From positions 5,206,059 through 5,270,058 of the forward strand of contig CM022678.1 of the NCBI GenBank assembly GCA_012295275.1: 64,000 bases of DNA, given 5' to 3'. The notes under the pieces were generated by a model. That model did no database searches. It was given only the letters and a program-made list of their open reading frames with translations, and had not been told where the DNA came from. Source of the stretch: Chrysomallon squamiferum. Lineage: Eukaryota > Mollusca > Gastropoda > Neomphalida > Peltospiridae. The translations under genes and the position numbers were made by a program. Positions within the stretch are counted from its first letter, which is position 1; every line of letters begins with the position of its first letter. Below are positions 50,436-62,445 of this stretch, piece after piece.

Positions 50436-52641
50436 TATTTATTTTATTGTTTTATTTTATTTTATTTTTCTTTATTTCTTCATTATCATGATCCCATTTC
50501 TTCGAAACCGCAGTACAATATCCAGATTTTAGCCGGTCAAAAGAAACAGAATATGATGTACTTCTCTATACTGATTAATTATTTGGTATCATTGTGTTAA
50601 TAAAGTTTCTATATTCTAAACAATCCAAAAACAGTAATTTATTCACCTCAGAAACTGTTACGTATATCTAAGAATCACGGACTTTGGCATTTTCGATATC
50701 GGATTCTCAAGCTATACTGGATCATTTTACTCTGAAATCATCTTCAGTAAGGCTTTTACAAGCTGTTTAGCCTAACTAATATCTATAACAATTTAACTGA
50801 AAATTTAATGAGACTTTGTCACATATTGTGTTAAATATATATCATATACAACCGAAAGAAAATCTCAGAATATTTTCATAGAATATGGACCTAGTTCAAA
50901 ATTTATATAAGGTACTATTATTTCCTTGAAGGAAAAATAAAATTTACAACACTTACATCATCTTGTCAACACAGATTGAAAGGAATCTGCATTAAAATAT
51001 AGATTAATTGTTAAACACTCAAACCCAGTAAACCTAACTCTATTAAAAATATGTTATAAGTAATATTATTTTTCAGACACATGTGACAGTCCATGGTACA
51101 AGATCTACGAGAACGACGACCAAGGTGATGCAGTTAGCGGATCGCTCGAGGATCTTAGGCTTGCTCGATCTAACGGTAATCCAATTAGGTTTCTGATTCC
51201 ATCTCGGGGCAATGAAGGCTATCTTTCCGAAAACACTTATTACTTCGAAAGCGGACGCAACATTTGGGCAATCTCACGAACGCACATGAGTAAAAGTTTA
51301 TCGAACACTTTTCCAGACGAACCGTATCTTCGCTTCTTTGTAGTTTGCACGTCTGGATTCTATGCGCAACAGTACTACAAAGTGGACACGAACGAATGGA
51401 TAAAGACGAATATTTCTACTGAGGGAATCCAATGGTTTACTAAGAAGTCTCCTTGTCGCCAGCTTCTTTCTCCTACCGAGTTTACTGAAGAAGCAATAAA
51501 GGAAAGCAGAATGGCGCTTACTAACTCTGTCCTAAACGGTCATGACATTACAGTTGCTATCGAGAATGTAATACTTGAACTGCATTCCATAGAAATTACC
51601 ACGGACGAAAAGATTATAGGTCATCAGTCAATTCGTCCTCTTCCTGTATATTTCTTCTTTCAAGTCACACCTCATTTGGTTCATACAGATTTATCTGCTG
51701 AGCAATTTAACAATACTGTACTTGTTTTGACTGATTTGTATACACCACAGTTCGATATTGGTACTAACGATAAAACGAAATGGTATGCAGACACTTGCTG
51801 GCGACACGTAGTTACCCATGACGAAAATGGAAACAAACAAGATGGGTCTCTTTCTGAACTTGTTTCTGCAGTTCAGAGTGGACACAGAGTGAAAATTATT
51901 ATGGGAAACTATTCCATAGAGGCAAATAACGTAAGGACGAAGTCGGGACATGTTTCTGTACAACTTCTGAATCGCATCAATCAGAAAGTGAATGATACAG
52001 CGGTAACTGATATTACTAGGTTCTGGCAGATAGCGCACACGACTGGAACAGTTACCACGCTAAAACTTACGTTCGTTAACGGTACTTTTGCTGGAAAAAC
52101 AACGGAAAAGAAAACAATCAGCTGGTTTGTCGACACGCGACCATGGACGAAGATTTTATCAACGAACAAAAATGGTGATCTAACGTTTGGATCGAAGGTC
52201 GAGTTGAAGAAAGCAATACAAAATGGAGCTCAGGTTCGAGTGGCGCTGCAGGTAGACTATGACAACGTCAACGCAAACAGCCCAAGTAAAAGACATGTTG
52301 GCTGGTGGGAGACAGGCGGTCATTCTTGGTGGGGCAGACACCGCGAATCGGCTGCAAGTCACGGCAGTTCTAATGACTGTGTGGAAAAAGGATGGTTGGT
52401 GTTCAAAGTAGTCGGCCTTCTCCTAGGTCCTTCTGGAGAAATTTCTGCCGAGCTAGGTGAGAGTGTCAGTACTGAAGAAGTCGGGTCTGCTGAATTCAAA
52501 ATCAAAGATGAACCTTTCTGGCGTTTCAGGATCGTCACGACACAAGGAAATGTCGACATCTCTCAGATTCGTGTAGGGAAGGACACCAACGAAGGACACT
52601 TCTCTGTAAAACAAGCTATGAACTGGTTTGTCAACTATTAA
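50106..52641 (+). CDS. Gene G: secreted four-module repeat protein (subfamily II), intact
   Basis: CDS join(50106..50199, 51077..52641), 552 aa. The signal peptide starts MMEMFSATVLLHYVVFFIA and ends near PTAATIP. The donor is TGTA|GTATGT, where D and E have TGTG, so the phase-1 junction residue is Asn rather than Asp. First ATG after the acceptor at 50,099; the next two Met codons, at 50,109 and 50,115, are possible alternatives. Modules at about 32-150, 151-266, 267-380 and 381-552, with motifs DAVSGSLEDLRLAR, KQDGSLSELVSAVQSGH and LTFGSKVELKKAIQNG. Module 4 has the Trp/Gly/His loop. Module 1 reads PSRGNEGY where D and E have PSWG, a change of an otherwise invariant Trp. Full length and free of stops. 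Secreted, function unknown. Confidence 0.9.
50341..50460. repeat. (ATT)n-(TTTA)n microsatellite in intron 2 of gene G
   Basis: Long form of the tract in gene D. Confidence 0.95.
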
Positions 52642-52675
52642 CTTTCATAACGGCTCACAAGTTTCTGAGAGTAAT

Positions 52676-52681
52676 AATAAA
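52676..52681 (+). promoter_or_regulatory. Poly(A) signal of gene G
   Basis: AATAAA 35 bp past the stop codon. Confidence 0.7.
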
Positions 52682-52689
52682 ATAAAATA

Positions 52690-53570
52690 CAAAACATTTG
52701 CTTTGAGGCTTTTAATTTTTGTTTTTCAAATACTTTTCGTCAGTGTCGTTAACATTATGGTCACAATTGTACCGTCAGATGACAACTACACAATTAAATA
52801 ATTTATTTGCATTCTGTTTCATTGTGGAAAAGACGTTCACTGAATAATAGTCTAGTAAAGTTCAGTAATTTAATCATTTATTTTTCTCTCGAAATTAGGC
52901 TCACTCTTAAGGCCTCACAGCCACGCAGACTCAGGTACACGCAGAAAAAGGTTTAATTTTTTCTTTGTCTTAAAAGTCCCCTTCCTCCTCATAAAGGTGT
53001 ACACTGTGAATATCGTGTGTCTGGTAAACCTTTTGTGATTCTCTAACATAACTGAAACTGGAACTCAATGTCCATTCTGCCATGTCTGTAATGTATTACG
53101 AAGTGAAACTAATTTAATTAGTTAGTTAGTTATTTAATTATTTAATTAATAGTTTTATTTTCGTTCGCCTTTTACGGCGACGGAACAAAATCTTCTATTA
53201 AATTCTATCTGCCTCGTGTGCAATTAGATCCCAAGATTTTCTCTCCTGGTAAAATACCTGTACGTTTAAAATGTTCAATTCTTGCAATTATGACACATCA
53301 GGTTTCTATAACGACAACTAAACACATCTCGTGCAGAGTAAAGGCTCTCCATTTTCTCACTTTGTCATCCTGTTGATTACAGAAATTAATTTTATCCAAA
53401 AAAAAAAAAAAAAAAAAAATACTGTCGTCTACGAATTTGAATGTTGTTACAAATTCAACTTTTAATCAGGCTGTGTCGTCCCTTCAGTGCCGTTTAAGAT
53501 GTTTACCGTCTTTCTAACGTGACTGGAATCATATAAAAAAAATTGCCATAAATGTATGTTTTATTTTTAT
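52690..53570. other. 3' flank of gene G; end of the array
   Basis: Matches gene F's flank up to about 52,960, then unique DNA with a poly-A run at 53,398-53,420. No gene. Confidence 0.6.
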
Positions 53571-53575
53571 TTCAT

Positions 53576-53579
<4 letters not shown>

Positions 53580-53625
<46 letters not shown>

Positions 53626-53654
53626 TTTCTTTCTTTCTTTCTTTATTATATATA

Positions 53655-53691
<37 letters not shown>

Positions 53692-53762
53692 AGTAAAGAA
53701 AGAAACAAACAAATAAATAATAATAATAATAATAATAATAATATTAATAATAATAATAATAA

Positions 53763-53821
<59 letters not shown>

Positions 53822-53873
53822 ATTAATTAATTAATTAAATAAATAAATAAATAAAAATAAAACATACATTTTT

Positions 53874-53923
<50 letters not shown>
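53580..53923. repeat. Simple-repeat cluster: ATT, CTTT, AT, AAT, AAAT, AT
   Basis: Several microsatellites in succession, ending in (AT)n at 53,877-53,923. Confidence 0.95.
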
Positions 53924-53926
<3 letters not shown>

Positions 53927-54420
53927 GTACCTTGATGTATGTGTACCCAACTTTCGAGGTTTTCCAAGTTATGAGCAGTCGCTTGGCCGATTTTTGCTTT
54001 GAGTTGCGAGCCAAAATCCGAGTTACGAGCGAGATTCAGATACACCGCCGCTAGTTGGCGCAACGAACAACACAGCATCCGGCCAGCATCCCGAGTCTCA
54101 CTCGTTTACTTCACGTGGTTACCTCGCCGCAGAAGCATCTCTGTTATGTTCTGTTCGCGTTTTCTGCAGTATTTTCCCAGTCTCTATTTTCTGACCATGG
54201 ATCGCAAGAAAGTGAGTGCAAAGGACAGCGCTTAGAAGAAGAAGCGGAAGATGTCCATTCAGTTAAAGCATGACGTCATAGTAAAACATGAGTGAGGTCT
54301 GCATGCAGTCGACTTGTCTAGGCAGTACGCGCATAGTACCATACTGAAACAGAAGGAGTCGATAAAGGCTGTAACTCCAGCCAAAGGCGTTAAAATAATT
54401 TGTCTGAATATCTGATCTCC
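53922..54420 (+). mobile_element. Decayed Tigger-like (pogo group) DNA transposon, 5' part
   Basis: Begins with TAGTGGTACCTTGATGTATG, resembling the terminal repeats of Tigger-like elements. ATG at 54,197 opens MDRKKVSAKDSA-stop, then in the same frame KKKRKMSIQLKHDVIVKHE-stop, GLHAVDLSRQYARSTI and LKQKESIKAVTPAKGV. This is the N-terminal CENP-B-like helix-turn-helix region of Tigger transposases. There are two in-frame stops and the DDE catalytic region is absent, so the copy is dead and truncated. Confidence 0.75.
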
Positions 54421-55237
54421 AACACAAATACATTTTACAAAACCAATTTATTTCTTTACATTTTCTTTTGTTTTGCTTTTTTTTTTTTTTTTTGTCATTT
54501 ATAAATACATATTTCTTATTTAAAACCATGTTACAGAAAAATGGGGTGGTTTGGGGGTGCTGGAACGGATTAATGGTATGTCAATTAATTACAATATATA
54601 TATGTCGCTTTGATTTAGAAGTGATCGATATTCTACTATTAAATGCTGATATCACTATATATGTTGATATATATAATTTACTTTTTAAATATATTTAGAA
54701 AGTTTTCTGTTGTTTGAGAGGGTTAAAGATTAAGTTGTATCGCTAAGACAGCAATATTAAGTCTTACATTATAATGCTGTTATGCGGACAATTCGCTATC
54801 GTTTCTATACCTTATTATTTTATCTATATTTTGTTTTATTATTATTATTTATGTAATTTATTTTATTTTATTTTATTTTATTTTATTTTATTCTTATTTT
54901 TATTTTATTTTATTTTTTTATTATTATAACACATATTTTTTCGTGTATAAATTTAATTCCTGGCCAAGAAAAACTTCAATAATAATAATAATAATAATAA
55001 TGATAATAATAATTAGATAGATAGATAGATAGATATCATGAAATGCATACCATATTTACTTATATGCGATATAGCGAGCGCAGAATAACACATTACAATC
55101 AGATACAGTAAAAACAACCACAAACATACACACATGCTTCGCAATATTTAGAGACGCTACTTGTTAAGAAAAAAGCAAAACCAGAAAAAATAAAAAATTA
55201 ATAACAAAAAAATAAAAAATAAAACAAAAATAAATAA

Positions 55238-55295
<58 letters not shown>

Positions 55296-55370
55296 GTGTT
55301 ACTTTAAATTGCAAACATAGAAAATTAAATTAGTTTTTTTTATTGATTTATAATGTTTTGCTCAGTTTGT
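54421..55370. other. Gene-free AT-rich spacer
   Basis: ATTTT/TTTA low complexity near 54,830-54,930, (AAT)n and (TAGA)n at 54,978-55,034, and (AT)n at 55,243-55,291. Short ORFs are not supported. Confidence 0.6.
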
Positions 55371-55375
55371 TCTAA

Positions 55376-55480
55376 AGCAAATGTCGCCGCGGCAAGCTGT
55401 GATTTAGCGTATGAACTGTCACTGTTTGTTTGTTTTCACATTTGTCGATGACTATACACACTCAGCGTCTGTAAAGTAAG
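55376..55480 (+). promoter_or_regulatory. Orphan promoter-like block with core motif
   Basis: CAAGCTGTGATTT at 55,393-55,405 inside AAATGT-type context as at the genes, then TATACACA at 55,453 and a possible donor GTAAAGTAAGTATC near 55,470-55,480. The following DNA (ATTCAAAGC near 55,548) vaguely matches intron 1 of D and G, but no signal exon or module follows. Confidence 0.5.
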
Positions 55481-55652
55481 TATCAGTTTTATTTCATTAA
55501 CATTGCCCACAATTAACTAATCGTTTATTCGAACTATTATTTTCTGTATTCAAAGCAGTCTTGTACTAATGATAGAGCAAGATATATATACAGATATATT
55601 ATGTATGTATGTATATGTGTGTATATATATATGAGTTTGTGTATGTAATGTA

Positions 55653-55655
<3 letters not shown>

Positions 55656-55720
<65 letters not shown>
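55656..55720. repeat. (GT)n-(AT)n microsatellite
   Basis: About 20 GT units passing into AT units. Confidence 0.95.
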
Positions 55721-55733
<13 letters not shown>

Positions 55734-55989
55734 GAGCAATTATATGCCTTAAGGGTCAAAAGGGGAATAAATATTTCACTATTTTATTATCCAAAGGATC
55801 AAAATTTGTTCACAAAACTTCCAGCTTACAGAAAATAATGAAAATTCTTTTTGACTCTTATTTTTTTTTTCCTTGTGAATCTGGTATGAAGATGCATCGC
55901 ATAATTTCAATGATAAAATTATCGAAAAGTAGGAATAGTAAGCATACTAAGTCACTGACTCTAAACTCGCTTTGACGCTTCATTTCAGA

Positions 55990-56342
55990 GAGAGATATAT
56001 ATATATGTAAATATTAACGTTCTACATTACATTCCTACTTTATTACTATGAAAGTGTGAAACATACAAAATTAATTTGGTTTTTATTAACTGATTTATAA
56101 ATCGAATTGAAATATTTCAAAGCTAAGGTTCGATTATTTTAAACCAAATGTTACAACCACAAGCTGTGATTTAACACAAAAACAAGTTATCAATTTATTT
56201 AAATATAATACTGTCAATAAATTTCTCACATTTGAGGAGAATCGAAAATAAAAGGAGTAAGACGAAAAAGTAACCTCTATGACATATCTGATTTTGTAAA
56301 AACGTAAAAAATAATGTTTCTCTTAACACACACAGATAAAGG

Positions 56343-56440
<98 letters not shown>

Positions 56441-57130
56441 TTTTTCTATAGCTTTTCATTTAGTTTGCTTAATTAGTTTGTCACCCAGGCCTCTGAACTT
56501 TGTATTTCAATACCATCTCGTAGCAGTCTTATTTTTATTAAAATTTCCATGTAACGAGGGTATTGGGTGTATGTTCGTCTAATCGTACCTATAATGTAGA
56601 AATCTCAAAAGACTGAGAAAAAAAAAGGTTACCGGGGGAAAACGCGAAAATTTGATAATTAACCAAGCAAACGGTGGATACGTCGTCAAGTTACGCTGAA
56701 CGCTAGAAACAGCTGCATCTAAGTTTATACCTTATTTTGAAAAATTACATATATAATACTTAAGACAATAAATAAATAAAATAAAATGAAATAAAATAAA
56801 ATAGATAAATAAATTAAACAAATGTAAAATAATATAAATAAAATAAAATAAAATAAAATAAAATAAAATAAAATAAAATAACAAAACAATAATTTAAGCT
56901 AATTTAAATGAAACTGAATTTAGATAAATTAGGTCCCAACGTCGCAGTTTCAAAAATTTGTTTTGCTTCACACTTTTCAATTTCAAACAATATGTTTTTC
57001 GAAAAATCGATGAGAAAAGTTTTGACGACGACCCACGCCTGTAACAGATAGAAATATAATTAACTTCTCGACACGGCGTCTTCAAAGAGTTAACTTCGGA
57101 TAAATCCCAGGCCGATTTCTTGCTGTGAAA
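55990..57130 (+). repeat. Block P' orphan copy, twin of 30,150-31,320
   Basis: Nearly identical over about 1.1 kb, including core CAAGCTGTGATTT (56,160-56,172), (CA)n-(GA)n at 56,343-56,440, AACGCTAGAAACAGCTGCAT and an (AAAAT)n tract. No family gene follows. This is a detached piece of an array unit. Confidence 0.8.
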
Positions 57131-57878
57131 ATAAATGAAACAAGCATCTGTCATTGTTTCAGCTTGATGAACGGTCAATCAATATTGTGTTTTATGTATA
57201 GCAAAATAAAACTAAGTCTAGAAATAGACTTATGGTGGAACACCATATAAGCGTACAAATTACCTCGTTCACGCCCATCTTTGTCAAGCGAAAAAAGGCA
57301 AAAATCAATTTAAGTATTTTACGATTGTTTAAATCTGCTGTATTATTGTGCTTTCTCTACAGCTAAGTTTTTCTCTACAGATCACTACGTGTGATAGGGT
57401 GTTTTTTAAATAAATTTAACGAATACATAAAATAAATAAATAAATTAATTAATTAATTAATAGTCGAGTTTATACACAAAATGTCGTGACATCATGCTCT
57501 GATTTAACAGCAAACATTTAGAATAACCGTCTTGAAAATTTTCACTGCCTTTTTCTTTTCTTGTTTTTATTTATTTATTTATTTATTTATTTACTTATTA
57601 GTATTATTTTTTTTTTTTTAATTTTTTCTAAATTAAAGCATTCGGCAAGTTCCCCTTATAACCGTTTATAAAAATCCGTAATGTTCCATTCTCTCAAGTC
57701 GTGGCGTAAATTCTCGAATCTGTTTGGGTAACTTTTAGAATTTAGACGTAAGGAATTTACGATCAGCTTACGGTTAGCATCTCTGACTGAATTAGGCCGG
57801 TTTACTCGTGGACACGATGCAGACGTTTGTCTATTTAGCCCGTTTTTAACATTTTCGTTAATCTAATTAACAAATCAA

Positions 57879-57923
<45 letters not shown>

Positions 57924-58722
57924 GTGTGAAACACAAACACAACATCCGCGCACGCGTAACGATGCTCAGTTTCATTTCCATTGACATATGCAGCTAAAGA
58001 ACATGCTGAACAGGCAAAAATAAAATACAAATTAAAAAAAAACTGGGTTTGTTCGTTGCATCAATCATGATTTCTTATGTAGAATAGGCTGGATATCAGA
58101 ATGACCACCGCCCTGTCCACTAGAGAAAGATGCACGCCAGGGACATGTGTCCAGGCCCCGGGCTACTGGGCCAACCATTACTTCCACCACTGTAAACACA
58201 CACACGCACGCACGCATACACACACACACACACTTACTCACACACAAACATATACACACATAGATACAAATGTATTATTTTCTGCCGGATTGTTCAAACA
58301 TTTCTTACGTTTTTGGCTCTACTCACATACGAAATATTACATGGCATCGATATTTTGCTGTTGAATGAATGTGTTTTGTGGATGTTCATACTGTTTTGTG
58401 AACACAGATACAATAATCAAACTCCATAAACGCTCAATTAACTTACATTCAGGGAGGGGGGGAATAACAGACAAGGAACTGAGAATTTAATTAAAATGTT
58501 GTTTAGTTTTTATCATTTTGTTTTTGTAATACTACATTATATAATCTTGTTTCATTTTGTTACTTAAACCATGAAGATTTTATCAATTTCGTTATCACCG
58601 CAGTTTAAAGTATATTTTGTTTTTTCTGGATATCTTTAAATCCATTTTGTTCATACATTTTATATTTATTTAAATCGGATAGTAAGCTCTAATTTATTTA
58701 TATTATTTATTTACTTACTTTT

Positions 58723-58797
<75 letters not shown>

Positions 58798-59040
58798 TTG
58801 ACTTAATTATTATAATTATAATTTTTTTCATTTTGTCTTTCAGCCGAAGGTTTGTTGTTGGTCTTTAAACTGTTATTATAGAACATTAAAACAAAAAGAA
58901 CGAAAACAAATATATATAATAACAACCATTCAAAATAATAATCCAAAATCCATGACACTGGAAACATCGTCAGAAAATAACAAAATATCATAATAGTAAT
59001 AATAATAATAGTTATAAAAAATACACATATAAAAAAAAAG
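57131..59040. other. Gene-poor spacer before the methyltransferase gene
   Basis: Contains (AT)n at 57,885-57,920 and (TTTA)n at 58,722-58,799. A 110-bp GC-rich island at about 58,085-58,195 includes the palindrome GGACATGTGTCC, followed by (CA)n. No ORF supported; promoter elements of the next gene were not identified. Confidence 0.55.
58722..58799. repeat. (TTTA)n microsatellite
   Basis: About 19 units. Confidence 0.95.
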
Positions 59041-59082
59041 ACAACAGAAAGATAAAAGATCTATATTGTCAGCACTATCAAT

Positions 59083-60092
59083 ATGTTTTCTTTGATTTCA
59101 AGAAATTATCGCAAAATATTGTTTCTGTTGGTCGTCTTTGTAACTGTTCAGATTATCAGATTTGTTATTTTGACGAAGACGTTTTCGGAAAACAAATTCT
59201 CGTCATCGCCATCATCAGCTATAATCAAACCGAAGGAAGCTAATCATACAGCAAGTTCAGTTTGCAGTTGCAAGGTTTTTACGAGATATCGAGAAAACTG
59301 GCGTATGAAGAACATAGGTTGTCCGAAAGACGAAATCACGGTGAAAGCTGTTTTAAAAACGCCTGGAGGAAACATCCCAATCTACGTCTATCCAAAGAAC
59401 ATGGACGTCTGGGTGTCTGGATATATCATAGCCAAGGGTTCTTGGGAAAGTGATCTTTCCAACCGAGTCTACGACATAATGTCCAAAGACAAATCGCTCG
59501 ATTTTGTAGATATTGGTGCCAACGTAGGAGTCTATACCATGACGATTGCCAAAATGGGGCGAAGGGTTTTGGCCATTGAAGCTCTGCCTCAGAATGCCAG
59601 GAAACTCTGCAAATCAGTGCAAGAGGCCAAGTTTAGTCAGCCGGTTCCAGTGATTGTTAACAACGTCGTTTCTGATAAAAGAAGCCTGTTCGGTTTTGGA
59701 TTCTTTCCTGGAAATATAGGCGGTACGTACGTTGTGGAGAAAAAGAAAAACGACAACAGGTCAAACGAAGTCGTCGAATCTATTCTGCTTGACGATGTGT
59801 TGGAAATATTTCCAGTGGAAAATGTTTTTATGAAAATCGACGTCGAAAGACACGAGAGCCAGGTTTTGAAAGGCGCTCGCGAGTTTTTAAAAAGGTTAAC
59901 GTTAAATACATACTGATGGAGATGTCTTTTGCTACCGAAGATGACCGCAACAGAGCCGACGAAGTCATGCAGTTTTTAGAAGATCAAAAGTTGAAGCCTT
60001 TCTGGCCAGATAATCCACTAACACCTGTGAGTAGATCCGCTTTATTAAACAGCAAGAGAACACGTGACGTCTTATGGCAAAAAACCCAGTAG
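59083..60092 (+). pseudogene. FkbM-type methyltransferase, membrane-anchored, one apparent frameshift
   Basis: Single-exon reading frame with a type II membrane topology: short basic N-terminus, hydrophobic segment at residues 11-30, stem, then a catalytic domain. The SAM-binding motif FVDIGANVGVYTM is at 141-153, an acidic residue follows in LAIEAL (163-168), and the FkbM-type motif VFMKIDVERHESQVLKGA is at 248-265. In this family the enzyme transfers methyl from SAM, often to sugar hydroxyls; a Golgi location is inferred from the topology. The frame stops at 59,916 in LTLNTY. The family's C-terminus, VKYILMEMSFATEDD..., continues in another frame from about 59,899 to the stop at 60,090-60,092. 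One base missing from the A run near 59,888-59,893 explains it, giving about 336 aa. Pseudogene or sequencing error. Confidence 0.8.
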
Positions 60093-60273
60093 AAATTAGA
60101 TGTTTGACTGTCATCCATACGGCATTTCATCAGTCCATCTGTATAGGATATTCATGGGAAGGAAATATCAAGATTTTCGTGCAAACTACTACGACTTCCA
60201 CATTTAATCTATGAGAGGTACCAAATGTGAAAATATGTGTAATCCTGAATATTGTGATGTGTTCCAATGATTC

Positions 60274-60279
60274 ATTAAA
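60274..60279 (+). promoter_or_regulatory. Possible poly(A) signal (ATTAAA) of the methyltransferase gene
   Basis: ATTAAA about 180 bp past the stop codon. No AATAAA lies closer, and (AAT)n repeats follow at 60,307-60,342. Confidence 0.35.
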
Positions 60280-60304
60280 TGCGTGTTTTCTTACTCAACA
60301 AAAA

Positions 60305-60343
<39 letters not shown>

Positions 60344-60516
60344 CTACTTTTATATATATATATATATATTTGTTTGAAGAGGAAATATATAAATAAATAT
60401 TAAATCAATGAAATGTTTTTTCTTTTTCTTTTTAAAAAAAAAAATTAAAGAAGCAACGACTGTCATATGTAAACTTCAAATCATCGTTTATCGTGTTAAA
60501 AACGACACATACATAC

Positions 60517-60646
<130 letters not shown>

Positions 60647-60894
60647 ATGGAAAAGATTGCTATATATTTTTATGATGATCCTGCGGGATAACAATTAATA
60701 ATTTATGATGAAAAGTTAGAAATAACAAATTAATAATTTACTCTTGAAAGTTAGAAATAAAATAGCAACAATGACCGCTATCTCAACAGTAAGAACGATG
60801 ATTGTACATCAAAAACAAATCTAAAAAATAATGTGATTTTTTTTGCTGCTTTATCACAGCTTACACTGAAAGTTGTCTGGTGAAAAAGCAGTAG

Positions 60895-61005
60895 ATGGTT
60901 TGTATGTCCGTCCCTACACGTCTCTGAGAGATGTCGACATTTCGTTGTGTGGTGACGATCATGAAACGCCAGAAAGGTTCATCTTTGATCTTGAATTCAA
61001 CAGGC
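60895..61005 (-). pseudogene. Relic 6: isolated C-terminal module 4 fragment
   Basis: Minus strand: VEFKIKDEPFWRFMIVTTQR then NVDISQRRVGTD, close to FKIKDEPFWRFRIVTTQGNV of genes D-G and to ISQ(R/V)RVGK. Nothing on either side belongs to the family. It lies 8 kb beyond the last array unit. Confidence 0.75.
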
Positions 61006-61148
61006 ACTTCATCATTTTTGTTTTAGTTTTTCACAGGACATCATCAAGAAAGTTTCAAAATGTGCTTTTTTTTAGAAGTTAAACATTAAAGTTCAGATAA
61101 CTTTTTTATTATTTTCCCACATGATCTGGTCTATTCACTTTTACCTCA

Positions 61149-61151
61149 TAT

Positions 61152-61218
<67 letters not shown>

Positions 61219-61221
61219 TTA
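61149..61221. repeat. (TTTA)n microsatellite
   Basis: About 18 units. Confidence 0.95.
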
Positions 61222-61935
61222 TAGGTATGCTACCAAAAGTAAATTCAGCTCTAAGATACTACAAAATGTCCTGTTTCACTGGATAGAGCCTTAAGAAGAG
61301 AAGAGTAAACAATTTTTTTTATTTAGCCAAAGTCAAGGGAATCATCAACAAAAACTGTAAATTTGCCGAGGAACGAATTAAAGTATTAGCAAAAGCATTC
61401 ATGTAGTTATAAATAAAGTAAGCAAACGCTCTCGACCAATCAGAAGGCAACATTTGGTTGACGTCACCTCATTCCCTCAAACAGCGATCTCCATTGCCAT
61501 AACAAAGAATTGCGTTCACCATTGTTCGCAATCGAGCAAACCATGTTCGCAATTATAGATTTGCATGAAATTTGGTAGAAATAAATTTAAATAAATGATC
61601 TATAGAAAGCGTATGTGTATTTTTTTTTTTTTATTGAATCACTCATCTGCTAAGGTTACCTGAATGACTTTGTAAGGCAAATTTTTTGACAATTTAGAAT
61701 TATCAATGTCTCATTCAGTGAGGCCGGTTTACTTGCGTAGAAATATAATATATCTTTTATACCATGATGCTAACGTCTATCCACTGAGAACAGCATTTTC
61801 GTTTGTGCAGTTACCAAGACAACAGGAGGACCTATCAAATATAAATATTTCCATCGACAACAGCAGCAAAAGAACATGTTTAGTAAAACAAAAACAAAAA
61901 CTTGATTTATTCATTCTATAATATATCGGTGTCAG
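61222..61935. other. Spacer, no supported gene
   Basis: A 71-codon ORF at 61,706-61,921 has no recognisable motif. A consensus CRE (TGACGTCA, 61,459-61,466) near CCAATC (61,435-61,440) resembles a promoter, but no gene start follows that I can support. Confidence 0.4.
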
Positions 61936-62041
<106 letters not shown>

Positions 62042-62375
62042 CACTGTTAATGTCAAACGCAGGTGTAATAATATTCAGTAACAAACTTCATTTAAAATAG
62101 CATGTACAGTGGCGCCTGTGAAATAACATACGCACGTTAGTAGTGATTTACACACACAGCAGCTGTATGAAAACGTGCTTTAAGAAGAAAATGATCCTCA
62201 TAATGAGAAATATATTAGAGTATTATATCGATTTAAAAAGGAGAAATAAGTTTGTTTTAAACTTTCAGAACATATGTTGTCACTCCACAGGCGAGTGACT
62301 AATATTTTGAAAAGAAACCCAGCAATTTTCTACGCATCTGATGTAAGTCTGAGTATTTTTTATTTATTTGTTAAT

Positions 62376-62387
62376 TCCACGCACACG

Positions 62388-62427
<40 letters not shown>

Positions 62428-62445
62428 GAGATACACACACACACA
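62376..62445. repeat. (CA)n microsatellite
   Basis: Imperfect CA array with GCACAGAGAT interruptions; a short GACA tract follows at 62,551-62,575. Confidence 0.93.

Noticed and set aside
53999-54273. Two overlapping frames (78 and 72 codons) upstream of the Tigger-like reading frame
   Set aside because: They cover the 5' untranslated part of the transposon and do not match a transposase or other protein.
61400-61560. CRE (TGACGTCA) and CCAAT boxes as a promoter of an unknown gene
   Set aside because: Only short matches, and no supported transcript start or coding exon follows.
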